From Sphingomonas sp. HF-S4 (lineage in GTDB: Bacteria; Pseudomonadota; Alphaproteobacteria; Sphingomonadales; Sphingomonadaceae), in assembly GCF_032911445.1 (NCBI RefSeq), contig NZ_JAWJEJ010000001.1, positions 2,542,001 through 2,606,000 of the forward strand: DNA of 64,000 nucleotides, read 5' to 3'. The first letter of the stretch is position 1, and each line of letters opens with the position of its first letter. The position numbers were made by a program, and so were the translations under genes. This document shows positions 47,582 through 56,513 of this stretch, piece by piece. A model generated the notes under the pieces. That model did no database searches and was not told where the DNA came from. It saw only the letters and a program-made list of their open reading frames with translations.

Positions 47582-48534
47582 ATTATCCCCAAAACTCCGT
47601 CGTCGTGATGATCCGACGCGCTGTCGTCCGCGTGGTGGGCGGCATCGCCCAACAGGCTGTCTGTGGACGGGTCGTCGACCAGCGAATCAAGGATTGACCC
47701 CGAGCTGCCGAAAACCGGCGCCTCTGCGCCAACATGGGCGAGATCGAAAGCGTCGGCCGAATCGACCATGCCGACGAGCGTGGTAACGCCGCCGGCCGGA
47801 TCGCTGCCGGTGAATCCGTCCGCCGCAGTGATCTGATGATCGCCCGACGCGAGGTCACTCACTGCGGGAAGGACTTCGCCGATGGTGCCGGTCGCCGCGA
47901 CCAGATGGTCGCCCAGCGTGTCCGTCACATGGCTAAGCGCGTCCACGACACTGGCCGTGGTGCCGACAAGGCCTTCCACGCCCGCGTCGCCGAGCACGAA
48001 GACGGGCGCGGTGAAATCGGCTACCGGGTTCGACGAAAGCATCGAGAGCGCGGTGTCGGTGCTGGCAAGACCAAGATCGGGGGCGCTCAACGCGGAGGCA
48101 GTGAGTGGCGCAGCGCCATCGCCGGCGTGCAGGAGCTGGGTCGGAAGGACCGGCGCCGCCGATCCCGCGCCGGTCGGAAGGACGACGGCATCCGCGAATA
48201 GCGCTTGCGCGGTGCCGGGCTGGGAACTGCCGGCGCCCGTAAGCGGGGAGGAAGATGGGTAGGAAAACGCCGACTGCGCGGGACCGGCAGAAACATCGAC
48301 GATCGCGTCAGGGGAAGCGCGATCGGCAAGAGGCGCCGAATTGGCGCCATCGACGCCCGTATCGTGCGTCGGCTGGGCGGGGGCGGCCACCGACAGCCCG
48401 TCGGACAGGCGCGGGGCCGCGCCGGGCGCGCCGATGGTCGCCGCTGGCAGTGCTCCGTACATGCTGAAGTCGTTCGTCGACCAGCCCAGCAGGCGATTGG
48501 TCGAGTCGATCAGCGGACTGGCGGAGATCGGCAT
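47578..48534 (-). CDS. Acidic low-complexity protein, candidate type I secretion cargo
   Basis: A 318-residue product rich in Ala, Asp, Ser, Gly, Thr and Pro, with no signal peptide. The C-terminal 40 residues are strongly acidic with several His (STDSLLGDAAHHADDSASDH) and share the STDxLLG...SASD pattern with the 86-residue protein encoded just upstream. No RTX repeats are visible. Its stop overlaps the ABC exporter start (ATGA), so it is translated with the exporter. Extracellular release, adhesion or metal binding by the His/Asp tail are possible roles; none is shown. Confidence 0.75.
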   Translation of the reverse strand: MPISASPLIDSTNRLLGWSTNDFSMYGALPAATIGAPGAAPRLSDGLSVAAPAQPTHDTGVDGANSAPLADRASPDAIVDVSAGPAQSAFSYPSSSPLTGAGSSQPGTAQALFADAVVLPTGAGSAAPVLPTQLLHAGDGAAPLTASALSAPDLGLASTDTALSMLSSNPVADFTAPVFVLGDAGVEGLVGTTASVVDALSHVTDTLGDHLVAATGTIGEVLPAVSDLASGDHQITAADGFTGSDPAGGVTTLVGMVDSADAFDLAHVGAEAPVFGSSGSILDSLVDDPSTDSLLGDAAHHADDSASDHHDDGVLGII

Positions 48535-48600
48535 AGGGGTGCTGCACTTGCAAGAGGATGAGGTGAGCGGCGCAAGCCGCCCACCCCAGATCCGATGTCC

Positions 48601-48861
48601 TTACGACGAAGACTCGTCGCTCGCGCTCATCGTGTCGCCGACTGCGCCGAGCAGGCCGTCGGTGCTCGTGTCGAGGCCGATTGCGTTGTCGCTGCTATTG
48701 GACGAGCTGTTGCCGTCCTCATCGGTAGATTCGGAGTTCTGCGACGACGAAACGTCCAGACCCAGCGTCGAGCCGACATCGCCGACGATACCGCCCGAAG
48801 CGTCCGAATCGTTGCTGCTGTTGCTGTCGTCGCTACCAAAGATGTTTGAAAGGCCGGGCAT
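48601..48861 (-). CDS. Small acidic Ser/Asp-rich protein B, candidate type I secretion cargo
   Basis: An 86-residue product, over a third Ser, mostly with Asp, Asn and Gly otherwise. It begins MPGLSNIFGSDD and has GLDVS at 34-38, GLDTS at 62-66 and LLGAV at 70-74 followed by SASDESSS. GGAGAG stands about 8 bases before the ATG at 48861. It is the first gene of the exporter operon, 66 bases before the 318-residue acidic protein. It is a paralogue of the 89-residue protein at the other end of the operon. Extremely biased composition could mislead, but the conserved N-terminus and ribosome-binding site support a real gene. Confidence 0.72.
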   Translation of the reverse strand: MPGLSNIFGSDDSNSSNDSDASGGIVGDVGSTLGLDVSSSQNSESTDEDGNSSSNSSDNAIGLDTSTDGLLGAVGDTMSASDESSS

Positions 48862-48919
48862 TGTAACTCTCCAGAATAGGGGGATTATACTTTCGACGAC
48901 CCGCGGATCGTGGAGTTAA

Positions 48920-48945
48920 AACAAAGCTTTAGCGGCGCCCGTTCC
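48920..48945 (-). promoter_or_regulatory. Possible EcfG-like promoter of the type I secretion operon
   Basis: On the minus strand GGAAC (48945-48941), 17 bases, TGTT (48923-48920), one base off the consensus, about 60 bases before the first small acidic protein. Weak evidence on its own. Confidence 0.25.
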
Positions 48946-49131
48946 GCGCGGACTCTTGGCAGGCGCGATCGCCTGCAACATTGATGTTGGATCATCTTAC
49001 CGTAACGAATGGCAGAAATACGTTCGATTCCGGAGATCGAACTGACGCTCGCTCTCAAATCAGCGGCGCTTTATTGACCATCTGGGGCACACGTTTGAGC
49101 CGCGTGGGCACGGGGCGGCGAGGCCGAACCG

Positions 49132-50034
49132 TCAACCCTCCGCATCGCGATCGCGATAGCTGCTCGGATCACGGCCGAATGTCTGACGGAAAGCGCGCGA
49201 GAAATGGCTGCGGCTGGGAAAGCCGGCGCGCGATGCGATGGTCTTGATCGGCAGGTCGGTCGTATCGAGCATGGCCCGCGCTTCTTCGAGCCGGACGGTG
49301 CGCACATAGTCCGCCGGTCCTGTGCGCATGATGCGTTTGAAGTGTCGCACGAAGCTCGATCGGCTCATTCCTGCCGCATCGGCAAGGGTGTCCACCGTAT
49401 GCCTCGCACCGGGGCGCGCCCGTATCGCGGCAAGCGCGCCGCCGATAGGTCCGCGCCCGCCGGAGTTCGTTGCGGATCTGGCAGGATGCTCCTCGATTGC
49501 GCGCCGCAGCCCCTGGACGACGCACGCATTCATCAGCGCACTCGCCAGCGCCGCCTGCCCCGCGTCGCGCTGCAAACACTCTGCGCGCAGCAGCGCGAAA
49601 ATGCGCTTCCCGATACGGCATTTGACGACGGGAGATATGACCGCGCTGCCCAACCCTTCCGGACTGCTACCGGCAATCCTGCCGGCGCCGACGATCAGCG
49701 CCGGCTCGCGGCCGTTGGTCGCGTCGGCTACCAGCCAGCCTTCGCGCCGGACCAGGCATTGCTGCCCATCGATCGTCATCTGAGTGAGCGCGGAGGCGGC
49801 AAGATGGGACCGGCGGCCGGCCGGCACCAGCACCAGTTCACCTTGCCGGACCAGCCTGGGCGGCGCGCCGCCGATCTCAAGATACAAGGTGCCCGCGATC
49901 ACGAGCATCGCGATGACGCCCTCGACCGGCGGACCGATCATGCGGACGCCCGGCGCCAGGCGCAGCAGCGTCAGCGCCGGTGCGGAGGAGTCGAAGGTCG
50001 ACAGCAACGACGACAGCTGAACGACCTCGCTCAT
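49132..50034 (-). CDS. AraC-family transcriptional regulator
   Basis: A 300-residue product with an N-terminal cupin-like effector region (residues 1-150, GTLYLEIGGAPPRLVRQGEL) and a C-terminal pair of helix-turn-helix motifs (HTVDTLADAAGMSRSSFVRH and IKTIASRAGFPSRSHFSRAF) ending FGRDPSSYR. The N-terminal part resembles the AraC_binding_2/cupin_6 group. The ATG at 50034 is preferred; a longer in-frame extension has no domain. It could regulate the alpha/beta hydrolase or the TonB receptor pair nearby. Confidence 0.88.
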   Translation of the reverse strand: MSEVVQLSSLLSTFDSSAPALTLLRLAPGVRMIGPPVEGVIAMLVIAGTLYLEIGGAPPRLVRQGELVLVPAGRRSHLAASALTQMTIDGQQCLVRREGWLVADATNGREPALIVGAGRIAGSSPEGLGSAVISPVVKCRIGKRIFALLRAECLQRDAGQAALASALMNACVVQGLRRAIEEHPARSATNSGGRGPIGGALAAIRARPGARHTVDTLADAAGMSRSSFVRHFKRIMRTGPADYVRTVRLEEARAMLDTTDLPIKTIASRAGFPSRSHFSRAFRQTFGRDPSSYRDRDAEG

Positions 50035-50147
50035 GCGTGTCCGCTTGTTTGCGCACGAAAATTCCGTGGGCCCTGCCCGCTTACACCTGTCCTCACGCTG
50101 CATCCTGACCGTCATCACCCGATCGATTGCCGGGCCTCTTCAGCGAG

Positions 50148-50390
50148 TTACGGCTGGTGCGGCCGAAAAGATGCGATGCCTCCCTTCCGCTGTTGCGCAG
50201 GCCGCCAGCGACATCGGGGAAACCGGCGGCAGGGCGCGCGCGGTGAGCCGTTGGACAGGGCGATATAATGAATGAAGGTTTCGCCGCCGAACTCGAACGA
50301 GGGGTCCGCGGGGCTCGTCAGCGTGGCCCCGATGTCGCAGGTGACACGCAGGCTGGCGGCGTCCAACGCGGGTGTGAGGGTGATGGACAT
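50148..50390 (-). CDS. Short open frame, possibly a gene remnant
   Basis: An 80-codon frame with AGGGAG just before its ATG. The first 50 residues (SITLTPALDAASLRVTCDIG, then FEFGGETFIHYIALSNG) look like a real protein and use codons like the neighbours. The end turns into an Arg/Cys/Pro-rich stretch, as expected when the reading frame has shifted. It lies between the hydrolase and AraC genes on the same strand. Probably a truncated or frameshifted gene; no family recognised. Confidence 0.3.
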   Translation of the reverse strand: MSITLTPALDAASLRVTCDIGATLTSPADPSFEFGGETFIHYIALSNGSPRAPCRRFPRCRWRPAQQRKGGIASFRPHQP

Positions 50391-50533
50391 ATGCTCCCTG
50401 AGTTGCGGACGAGAGCGTAGGGGACACTAAATATCGGCCAGTGGCTTCAGGTCTCGTCTTCGACTGCTCAGGGCTGCCCCATGCTGTCGGTCCTGACCTG
50501 ACCTGACGACCTGGCCTGGCCAAGGAGCTCACG

Positions 50534-51307
50534 TCACTGGGTTGCGGCTAGGATCACGGCAACCGTTTCGTCTGGCTGATCCCACATGGGAAAATGTCCG
50601 CTGGCCTCGAACCAGTGTAGATCGGCGGAGGGAAAGGCGGCCTTTGCCCGCGCGGCCTGCCTCGGCAGGCACAGCCTATCATGGCGACCCCAACCGATCA
50701 CGATCCGACGAGAGAGGTCGGCTGCCGGACCCGCTTGCTCAGGCCCGCTCGCAAGGTCGCGGACCAATGCGTCGAACGTCCCTGTCGTGCTCAGGCTTGC
50801 CAGCTCGGTCGCGACGGTTTTCGGATCCAGCGCCCAGGGACGCGCGGACAGTTGCGCCAGCAACGCGGAGCGCGACGCGGCGTTCTTGCTCAGCATCGGC
50901 AACATGGGTCGGATTGCCCGAAGCAGGCGCCCCGAGGCGCCTATGGTGGTCTTGAAGAAGGTGCGCTCCCAACCGTGCCAAAAGCCGCCGGGATCCAGCG
51001 CCACGACGTTGCCGACACGGCCACGCCGAGCAAGTTCGAGCACGATCCGCGCGCCCATCGAGCTACCGACGGCGTCGACCCCGTCGAGTCCGTTGTCGGC
51101 AATATAGCGCTCTACGCTATCGACCAGGCCATCGAAGGTTCCGCTGTCGGGTTTCGCCGGTGTGGCGCCGTGGCCGGGGAGGTCGATCGCAATCACCGAC
51201 CGTTCGGCGCTGAGAGCCTCCATGACGGTGCTCCACGACTGCCAGCTCCCGCCGAGACCATGCACGAGTAGCAGCTTGCGGCCGGCACCGCGTTGGATCT
51301 CGTACAT
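50534..51307 (-). CDS. Alpha/beta-hydrolase fold protein
   Basis: A 257-residue cytoplasmic hydrolase. It has the oxyanion HGLGGSWQSW, the nucleophile elbow GSSMGA (Ser about residue 83), an acidic residue in GWGRHDRLC and the catalytic His in ASGHFPMWDQP. The substrate is not evident; esterase, lactonase or C-C hydrolase are all possible. It diverges from the TonB receptor gene across a 212-base gap. Confidence 0.88.
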   Translation of the reverse strand: MYEIQRGAGRKLLLVHGLGGSWQSWSTVMEALSAERSVIAIDLPGHGATPAKPDSGTFDGLVDSVERYIADNGLDGVDAVGSSMGARIVLELARRGRVGNVVALDPGGFWHGWERTFFKTTIGASGRLLRAIRPMLPMLSKNAASRSALLAQLSARPWALDPKTVATELASLSTTGTFDALVRDLASGPEQAGPAADLSRRIVIGWGRHDRLCLPRQAARAKAAFPSADLHWFEASGHFPMWDQPDETVAVILAATQ

Positions 51308-51519
51308 TCAGGGGGCACTCCGATGGATCGGGGTGCTCAACGATCAGGATCGTCCTTCGGGGCCGATGAGCTTGTCCAACGATTGCATCGTCAAGCAGTG
51401 GAATCCGCGATGTCCGGTCGGCGTTGGTCGCGCGAAAATTATTTTCGAATGCCGCCCGTAGTTCGCGATGCGCAGCGTCAACCCCTCAATGCCGGAGCAA
51501 CCGGCGATGGGAGGGAAGA

Positions 51520-54117
51520 ATGACGATCTCGAAAAAGGCGCTGTGCGCCGCGCTGCTTGCCGCGACCGCGACTCCTGCGGGCATGGTAATCCTGCCGGCC
51601 AGTGCGCAGGAGGCGACTGTGGCGTTCGACCTGCCCGCGCAGGACTTGGCAACGACACTGCGCGCGCTGGCGCGCCAAGGGGGCCGCGAAATCCTGTTCG
51701 CCGATAGCGACGTGCGCGGCCGGCGATCTCCTGCGGTGCATGGCACCTTCACCGTCGAGCAGGCGGTGCGGCTCGCCATCGGCGGCAGCGGGCTCATCGT
51801 CGACGAGCAGGCGGGCGCGCTGGTCGTGCGGGCGCGTCTCCAAACGGCCGAGGACGGCGCCCTCGAGACGCCGATCACGGTGACCGGCACCCGCATCCGG
51901 GGCGCCAGCGGCCCGTCGCCGGTCATCGCGCTGACGCGGCGGGGATTGGAGGAACATGGCCTGCCCGACATGGCAAGCGTTTCGCGGATCATCCCGCAGA
52001 ATTTCACCGGAGGGCAAAACCCCGGGGTCGCTGGGGGCGGTGACCAGGGCGGATACAACAACATCAACAACTCGACGACGCTCAACCTTCGCGGGCTGGG
52101 CTCGGACGCGACGTTGACGCTCATCAATGGTCACCGCCTTCCTTACGATGCCGTCAACCAGGGCGTCGATATCTCGGTCATCCCCCTGGCGGCGCTCGAC
52201 CGCATGGAGGTGATCACCGACGGAGCCTCCGCCCTCTACGGCTCGGACGCCGTGGGTGGCGTCGCCAACCTCATCCTGCGCCGCGATTATGATGGCCTCC
52301 AGACCAACGCCCGTGTCGGCGCCTCGACCGAAGGCGGCAACGTCCAGCAGCAATATTCCGGGATCGGCGGCAAGCGCTGGACCGGCGGCGGGTTCATGAC
52401 CGCGCTCGACTATAGCAAGACGACGCCGGTCTACGCCGACCAGCGCGACCATTCGCGCGGCCTTCATCCTTCGCAGATGATAGCGAGCGGCGGGCGGCAG
52501 GTCAGCGGCGTGCTTACCGCGCACCAGGACCTTGCCGGCTGGGCATCGCTGGAGCTCGACGCCCAGCTCGCCGATCGCCGCGCGCGCAAGACCAACGCCT
52601 TCTCGGTGACCGACCCGGCGACCTATTTCGGCCAGGTCAACCTGCCGGTGGTGCGCTCCTATGCGATCACGCCGTCACTGCATCTCCGGCCCGGCGGCGG
52701 CTGGGAGGCGATTCTCGAGGCGACGCAGGGGGAGAGTGCCACCGTCAGCACAGCGATGCGCTACACGGGCGGCGCCCTGCTGGACGGTCGCACCGCCTAT
52801 GACGACTATCTCACCAACTTCGAGGCTAGCGCCGAGGGCCCGCTGGTTCGCCTGCCGGGCGGCGACGTGCGGCTCGCTTTGGGCGGCGGCTATCGGCGAT
52901 TCCGGCTCGCGTTCAATGTCCGGGCGACCAGCGGCGGCGTCACCCAGGGAATGCGCGACGCGGTCGAGCGGCGGGAAAGCCGCTTTGGCTATGGCGAACT
53001 GTCGGTGCCGCTGGTCGGCGCCGCCAATCGCATGCCGCTGGTCGACGCACTGCGCCTCAGCGCCGCTGTCCGCTACGAGGACTATAAGGGGATCAACGCG
53101 GTCGCGACCCCCAAGCTCGGGCTGGTCTATGCGCCGCATCCCGACGTCACCCTCAAATATAGCTGGGGCCGCTCGTTCAAGATCCCGACGTTGCAGCAGG
53201 TCAACCAGTCGCGCGAAGCCATCCTGCTGGACGAGAGCGAGTTCTCGCCGCAGCCCGTCCCGGGGCTGCCTCCAGGCTCGACCGTGCTGCTCCTGGCCGG
53301 CGGCAATCCCGACCTGCGCGCCGAGCGGGCGACCAGCTCAACGCTGTCGGTCGAGTTCAAACCGCGCTTCCTGAAGGGCCTGCGCATCGAGGCGAGCTGG
53401 TTCGACATCGACTATCGCGGCCGGATCGCCGAGGCGGTGAGCGATTTCACGACGGCGCTGACCAACCCGGTCGCCGCAGACTTCGTTACCTTCGCCCCCA
53501 GCACCTCCCTTCTGCAGGAGCTGATCGCGCAGGCGCCGCTCGGCCTCGATAACCAGAGCAGCCAAGCCTATGACCCGGCGCAGGTCGCAGCGGTAGTGGA
53601 TTCCAGCCTGCGCAACACCGCGCGCGAGCACGCCCGCGGCGTCGATCTCGCGATCGACTATAGCACGGCGCTCAGGGGCGGCAGCCAGCTCCAGCTGGCC
53701 GCGTCCGCCAGCTATCTCGACGGCAAGCGTCAGCCCGTCGCCGGCCAGCCCTATGAGGGGCGTGCGGGCCTGATCTTCACCCCGCCGCATTTCCGGGCCC
53801 ATGGCTCGGCGAGCTGGCAGGGCCGCGAATATCAGGTTTCGGCCTCGGTGAACTATGTCGGCAGCACCCTCGACAATCGCTTCCCCCAGGTCGAGACGAT
53901 CGGTGCCTTCACCACGGTCGACCTGAGCGCGGCGTTTCGCCCCGCCATAGAGCACGGCCCGCTTGCCAACCTGGAATTCCGGCTCAATCTGCAGAACCTG
54001 CTGGGCGAGCAGCCCGACCCGATCCGCAACTCCTCGGCCTCGTCCATCCCCTTCGATTCGACCAACCAGTCGCCGATCGGGCGCTTCGTCAGCTTCTCGG
54101 TGACCAAGCAATGGTGA
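51520..54117 (+). CDS. TonB-dependent receptor with N-terminal STN domain
   Basis: Outer-membrane receptor of 865 residues. A signal peptide (1-29) is followed by a secretin/TonB short N-terminal domain (about 33-110, FDLPAQDLATTLRALARQGG) used in signalling to anti-sigma factors. The plug is about 120-250 (PITVTGTRIRGASGPSPV, GLGSDATLTLINGHRLPYDA, ALYGSDAVGGVANLILRRDY) and a 22-stranded barrel ends FVSFSVTKQW. GGGAGG lies just before the ATG at 51520. It overlaps the lasso-peptide isopeptidase gene, so its ligand is probably a lasso peptide or the like. No FecI/FecR pair is adjacent. Confidence 0.93.
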   Translation: MTISKKALCAALLAATATPAGMVILPASAQEATVAFDLPAQDLATTLRALARQGGREILFADSDVRGRRSPAVHGTFTVEQAVRLAIGGSGLIVDEQAGALVVRARLQTAEDGALETPITVTGTRIRGASGPSPVIALTRRGLEEHGLPDMASVSRIIPQNFTGGQNPGVAGGGDQGGYNNINNSTTLNLRGLGSDATLTLINGHRLPYDAVNQGVDISVIPLAALDRMEVITDGASALYGSDAVGGVANLILRRDYDGLQTNARVGASTEGGNVQQQYSGIGGKRWTGGGFMTALDYSKTTPVYADQRDHSRGLHPSQMIASGGRQVSGVLTAHQDLAGWASLELDAQLADRRARKTNAFSVTDPATYFGQVNLPVVRSYAITPSLHLRPGGGWEAILEATQGESATVSTAMRYTGGALLDGRTAYDDYLTNFEASAEGPLVRLPGGDVRLALGGGYRRFRLAFNVRATSGGVTQGMRDAVERRESRFGYGELSVPLVGAANRMPLVDALRLSAAVRYEDYKGINAVATPKLGLVYAPHPDVTLKYSWGRSFKIPTLQQVNQSREAILLDESEFSPQPVPGLPPGSTVLLLAGGNPDLRAERATSSTLSVEFKPRFLKGLRIEASWFDIDYRGRIAEAVSDFTTALTNPVAADFVTFAPSTSLLQELIAQAPLGLDNQSSQAYDPAQVAAVVDSSLRNTAREHARGVDLAIDYSTALRGGSQLQLAASASYLDGKRQPVAGQPYEGRAGLIFTPPHFRAHGSASWQGREYQVSASVNYVGSTLDNRFPQVETIGAFTTVDLSAAFRPAIEHGPLANLEFRLNLQNLLGEQPDPIRNSSASSIPFDSTNQSPIGRFVSFSVTKQW

Positions 54118-56195
54118 GCCTTCGCATGGCGCTCGCCGTCGCCGCCTCGCTCCTCGCCCCGGCGGCGGCGTGGGCCGCCCCGGACTGCACCGACCTGGTG
54201 CCGTCCGGGGCAAAATTGCCCGCCCGCAATCTCGTGCCGGAGGATCTGGCGCGCCTGCGCGACATCGGGCCGGTCGATCCCAACCAGCAGGACGAGGGGC
54301 TGTTCTCGGTTTCGCCGGACGGCCGACACGCCGCGTTCCAGCTCCGGCGCGGCGATCCCGCCACCAACGGCTTTTGCCTGGCGATGCTGGTGGTGGACCT
54401 TGGTACCGGCGCCGTGCGCATGGTCGATCGCGGCGGGGATTTCATCCGGCTTCGCTTCGATGCGCGCGGCGTCGCGAGCTTCCCGAGCGGCTTCGCCGAC
54501 CCGATCACGCCGCGCTGGTCGCCCGACGGCAAATGGATCGTCTATCGCCGCCGCGACCGCGGCGGCGTGCAGCTGTGGCGCGCCCGGGCGGACGGCAGCG
54601 GCAGCGAAGCCGTCACGGACAGCGTCGACGACGTGGACGACTTCCGGGTTGCCGCCGACGGCATGGGCCTCGTCTATGCGACCAAGCCGGGTCTGCGCGA
54701 TGCGTCGGCCGCGATCGACAAGGAGGGGCTGTCGGGCTTCCACTATGACGACCGCTTCGTGCCGGCGGCGAGCAATCGTCCGTTCCCGTTGGCGCCGATC
54801 GCGCGGGCGGCATGGTATCTCGACCTGGCCAGCCGGGCGGTGCGTCCGGCGACGCCCGGGGAGGCCGCGCTGCTCGACAAGGGCGCGATGCAGGAGGGCA
54901 GCTGGAGCGAGGCGACTTCCGCGGTGGGCGACCGGGCATGGCTGCAGGTCCCGGCCAGGACGCTCTATTCCTCGCCAGGCCGGCTGGTGGTGACGAGGCG
55001 CGGACGTAGGCTGTCGTGCAGTGCGCCCGAATGCGGCGAGGCGAACCAGCCCTGGTGGGTCGGTGGCACAGTCCGCTTCGTTCGCCGCGAAGGCTGGGCC
55101 AACAGCGTCACTGCGATCTACGAGTGGAAGCCGGGCACGCCCGGCGTGCGCCGGCTCTATGCGACCGAGGACCTTTTCCTTGGCTGCGTACCGACGGATG
55201 CGACGCTCATTTGCCTGCGCGAGGGATCGCTCCAGCCCCGGCGGCTCGAGCAGCTCGACCCGGCCAGCGGACGACGCACGCTGTTGTTCGACCCGAACCC
55301 CGAGTTCGCGAGCCTCAAGCTGGGCCGGGTCGAGCGGCTGCACTCGCGCAACAGCTTCGGCATGGAATCCTTCGCCGACCTCGTCCTGCCGGTCGGCTAT
55401 GTGCCCGGCAGGCGCTATCCGCTGGTCGTCGTGCAATACAACTCGCGCGGCTTCCTGCGCGGCGGGACCGGCGACGACTATCCGATCCAGGCCTTCGCCA
55501 ATCGGGGCTTCGCGGTGCTGAGCTTCGATCGGCCGCGCTCGGTCGGCTTCAAGTCCACCACGGACACCCCTGAGGCCGAAAGGATCAACCTCAAGGACTT
55601 TGCCGACCGGCGCAGCGTGCTCGAGGCGATCGAGAGCCCGGTGCGGCTAGCGATCGATCGCGGCATCGCAGACCCCAGGCGGATCGGGATCACCGGGTTG
55701 AGCGACGGCGCGTCCACAGTCCAGTATGCGCTGCTCCACAGCAAGCTGTTCTCGGCTTTCGCGATGAGCAGCTGCTGCTGGGATACCAGCCTGCCGCTCC
55801 GGGTCGGTCCGATGGCGGCGCGGCAGTTCCACCAGATGGGCTATCCCCGGACCGTCGACGACGACACGACCGCCCAGGACTTCTGGCGTAGCTTCTCCGT
55901 CTCCCGAAACGCCCGGGATATCCACGCGCCGCTCCTCGCGCAGGTATCGGACGACGAATTTTGGGTCGCGTTGCAGAGCGTCACGGCGCTGCGCGAGCTG
56001 GACCGTCCGGTCGACCTCTATGTCTTCCCGAACGAGCATCACGTCAAATGGCAACCTGCACACCGGCTCGCGGTCTATACTCGGGCGATCGACTGGTTCG
56101 ACTATTGGCTGAATGGGGCGGAGGCACCCGGACGGAAGGACGAAACCGATCGCTGGGGGGCGATGCGCAGGCGGATGGCCATTGTGCACAGGTAA
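54111..56195 (+). CDS. AtxE2-family lasso peptide isopeptidase
   Basis: Cleaves the isopeptide ring of lasso peptides in the periplasm. The 694-residue product has a signal peptide (MVSLRMALAVAASLLAPAAA), a propeller domain (LVPEDLARLRDIGPVDPNQQ, LFSVSPDGRHAAFQLRRGDP) and a C-terminal serine-hydrolase domain. The likely triad is Ser531 in GLSDGAS, an acidic residue in the D614-D615-E616 stretch and His643/His644 in PNEHHVKW, with spacing like the known AtxE2 enzyme. The ATG overlaps the TonB receptor stop (ATGGTGA). No lasso precursor, protease B or cyclase C gene is visible. A less specific S9 peptidase role is the alternative. Confidence 0.88.
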   Translation: MVSLRMALAVAASLLAPAAAWAAPDCTDLVPSGAKLPARNLVPEDLARLRDIGPVDPNQQDEGLFSVSPDGRHAAFQLRRGDPATNGFCLAMLVVDLGTGAVRMVDRGGDFIRLRFDARGVASFPSGFADPITPRWSPDGKWIVYRRRDRGGVQLWRARADGSGSEAVTDSVDDVDDFRVAADGMGLVYATKPGLRDASAAIDKEGLSGFHYDDRFVPAASNRPFPLAPIARAAWYLDLASRAVRPATPGEAALLDKGAMQEGSWSEATSAVGDRAWLQVPARTLYSSPGRLVVTRRGRRLSCSAPECGEANQPWWVGGTVRFVRREGWANSVTAIYEWKPGTPGVRRLYATEDLFLGCVPTDATLICLREGSLQPRRLEQLDPASGRRTLLFDPNPEFASLKLGRVERLHSRNSFGMESFADLVLPVGYVPGRRYPLVVVQYNSRGFLRGGTGDDYPIQAFANRGFAVLSFDRPRSVGFKSTTDTPEAERINLKDFADRRSVLEAIESPVRLAIDRGIADPRRIGITGLSDGASTVQYALLHSKLFSAFAMSSCCWDTSLPLRVGPMAARQFHQMGYPRTVDDDTTAQDFWRSFSVSRNARDIHAPLLAQVSDDEFWVALQSVTALRELDRPVDLYVFPNEHHVKWQPAHRLAVYTRAIDWFDYWLNGAEAPGRKDETDRWGAMRRRMAIVHR

Positions 56196-56513
56196 CCGCG
56201 CCGCACTGCCATCTATCAATACGTACGACTGGTTGAACGGGCTAGACGGAAGCCAAATAGTGGGCCCGCGGCCTCTGTCCGGCTCCACCTAGAAGCTGCA
56301 AAGCAGAGTCGGCTAGGCCGACCGGCGATGAGGCGGCCACACCGGTCGTCGTCAGGGCTAGCGGCCTTGTCAATTCCGCGGTTCCTCTAGGTCGTGAAGC
56401 CATAAATATCTGGCGTCATGGCTACTTTTCACGACACCGCCCTTTTTCGGATTGATAAGCACCGGAGATGACTGGGGCGGACCACCTCCTACTTTACCAA
56501 CTAGCTTTCTGTT
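56196..56513. other. Gene-free region between the isopeptidase and the PKS operon
   Basis: 318 bases separating two converging units, with lower GC near 56400-56510. A 17-codon frame starting at 56418 was considered as a lasso precursor and not accepted. No terminator with a clear T-tract was found. Confidence 0.6.

Noticed and set aside
47578..48861. RTX nonapeptide repeats in the type I secretion cargo candidates
   Set aside because: The Gly/Asp-rich stretches do not follow the GGxGxDxxx periodicity anywhere.
53853..55436. 527-codon minus-strand frame opposite the TonB receptor and isopeptidase
   Set aside because: Antisense shadow of two convincingly identified genes.
56418..56471. 17-codon frame as a lasso peptide precursor near the isopeptidase
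   Set aside because: No leader Thr at the penultimate position, no Gly/Ala core start with an Asp/Glu at position 7-9, and no lasso B or C gene nearby.
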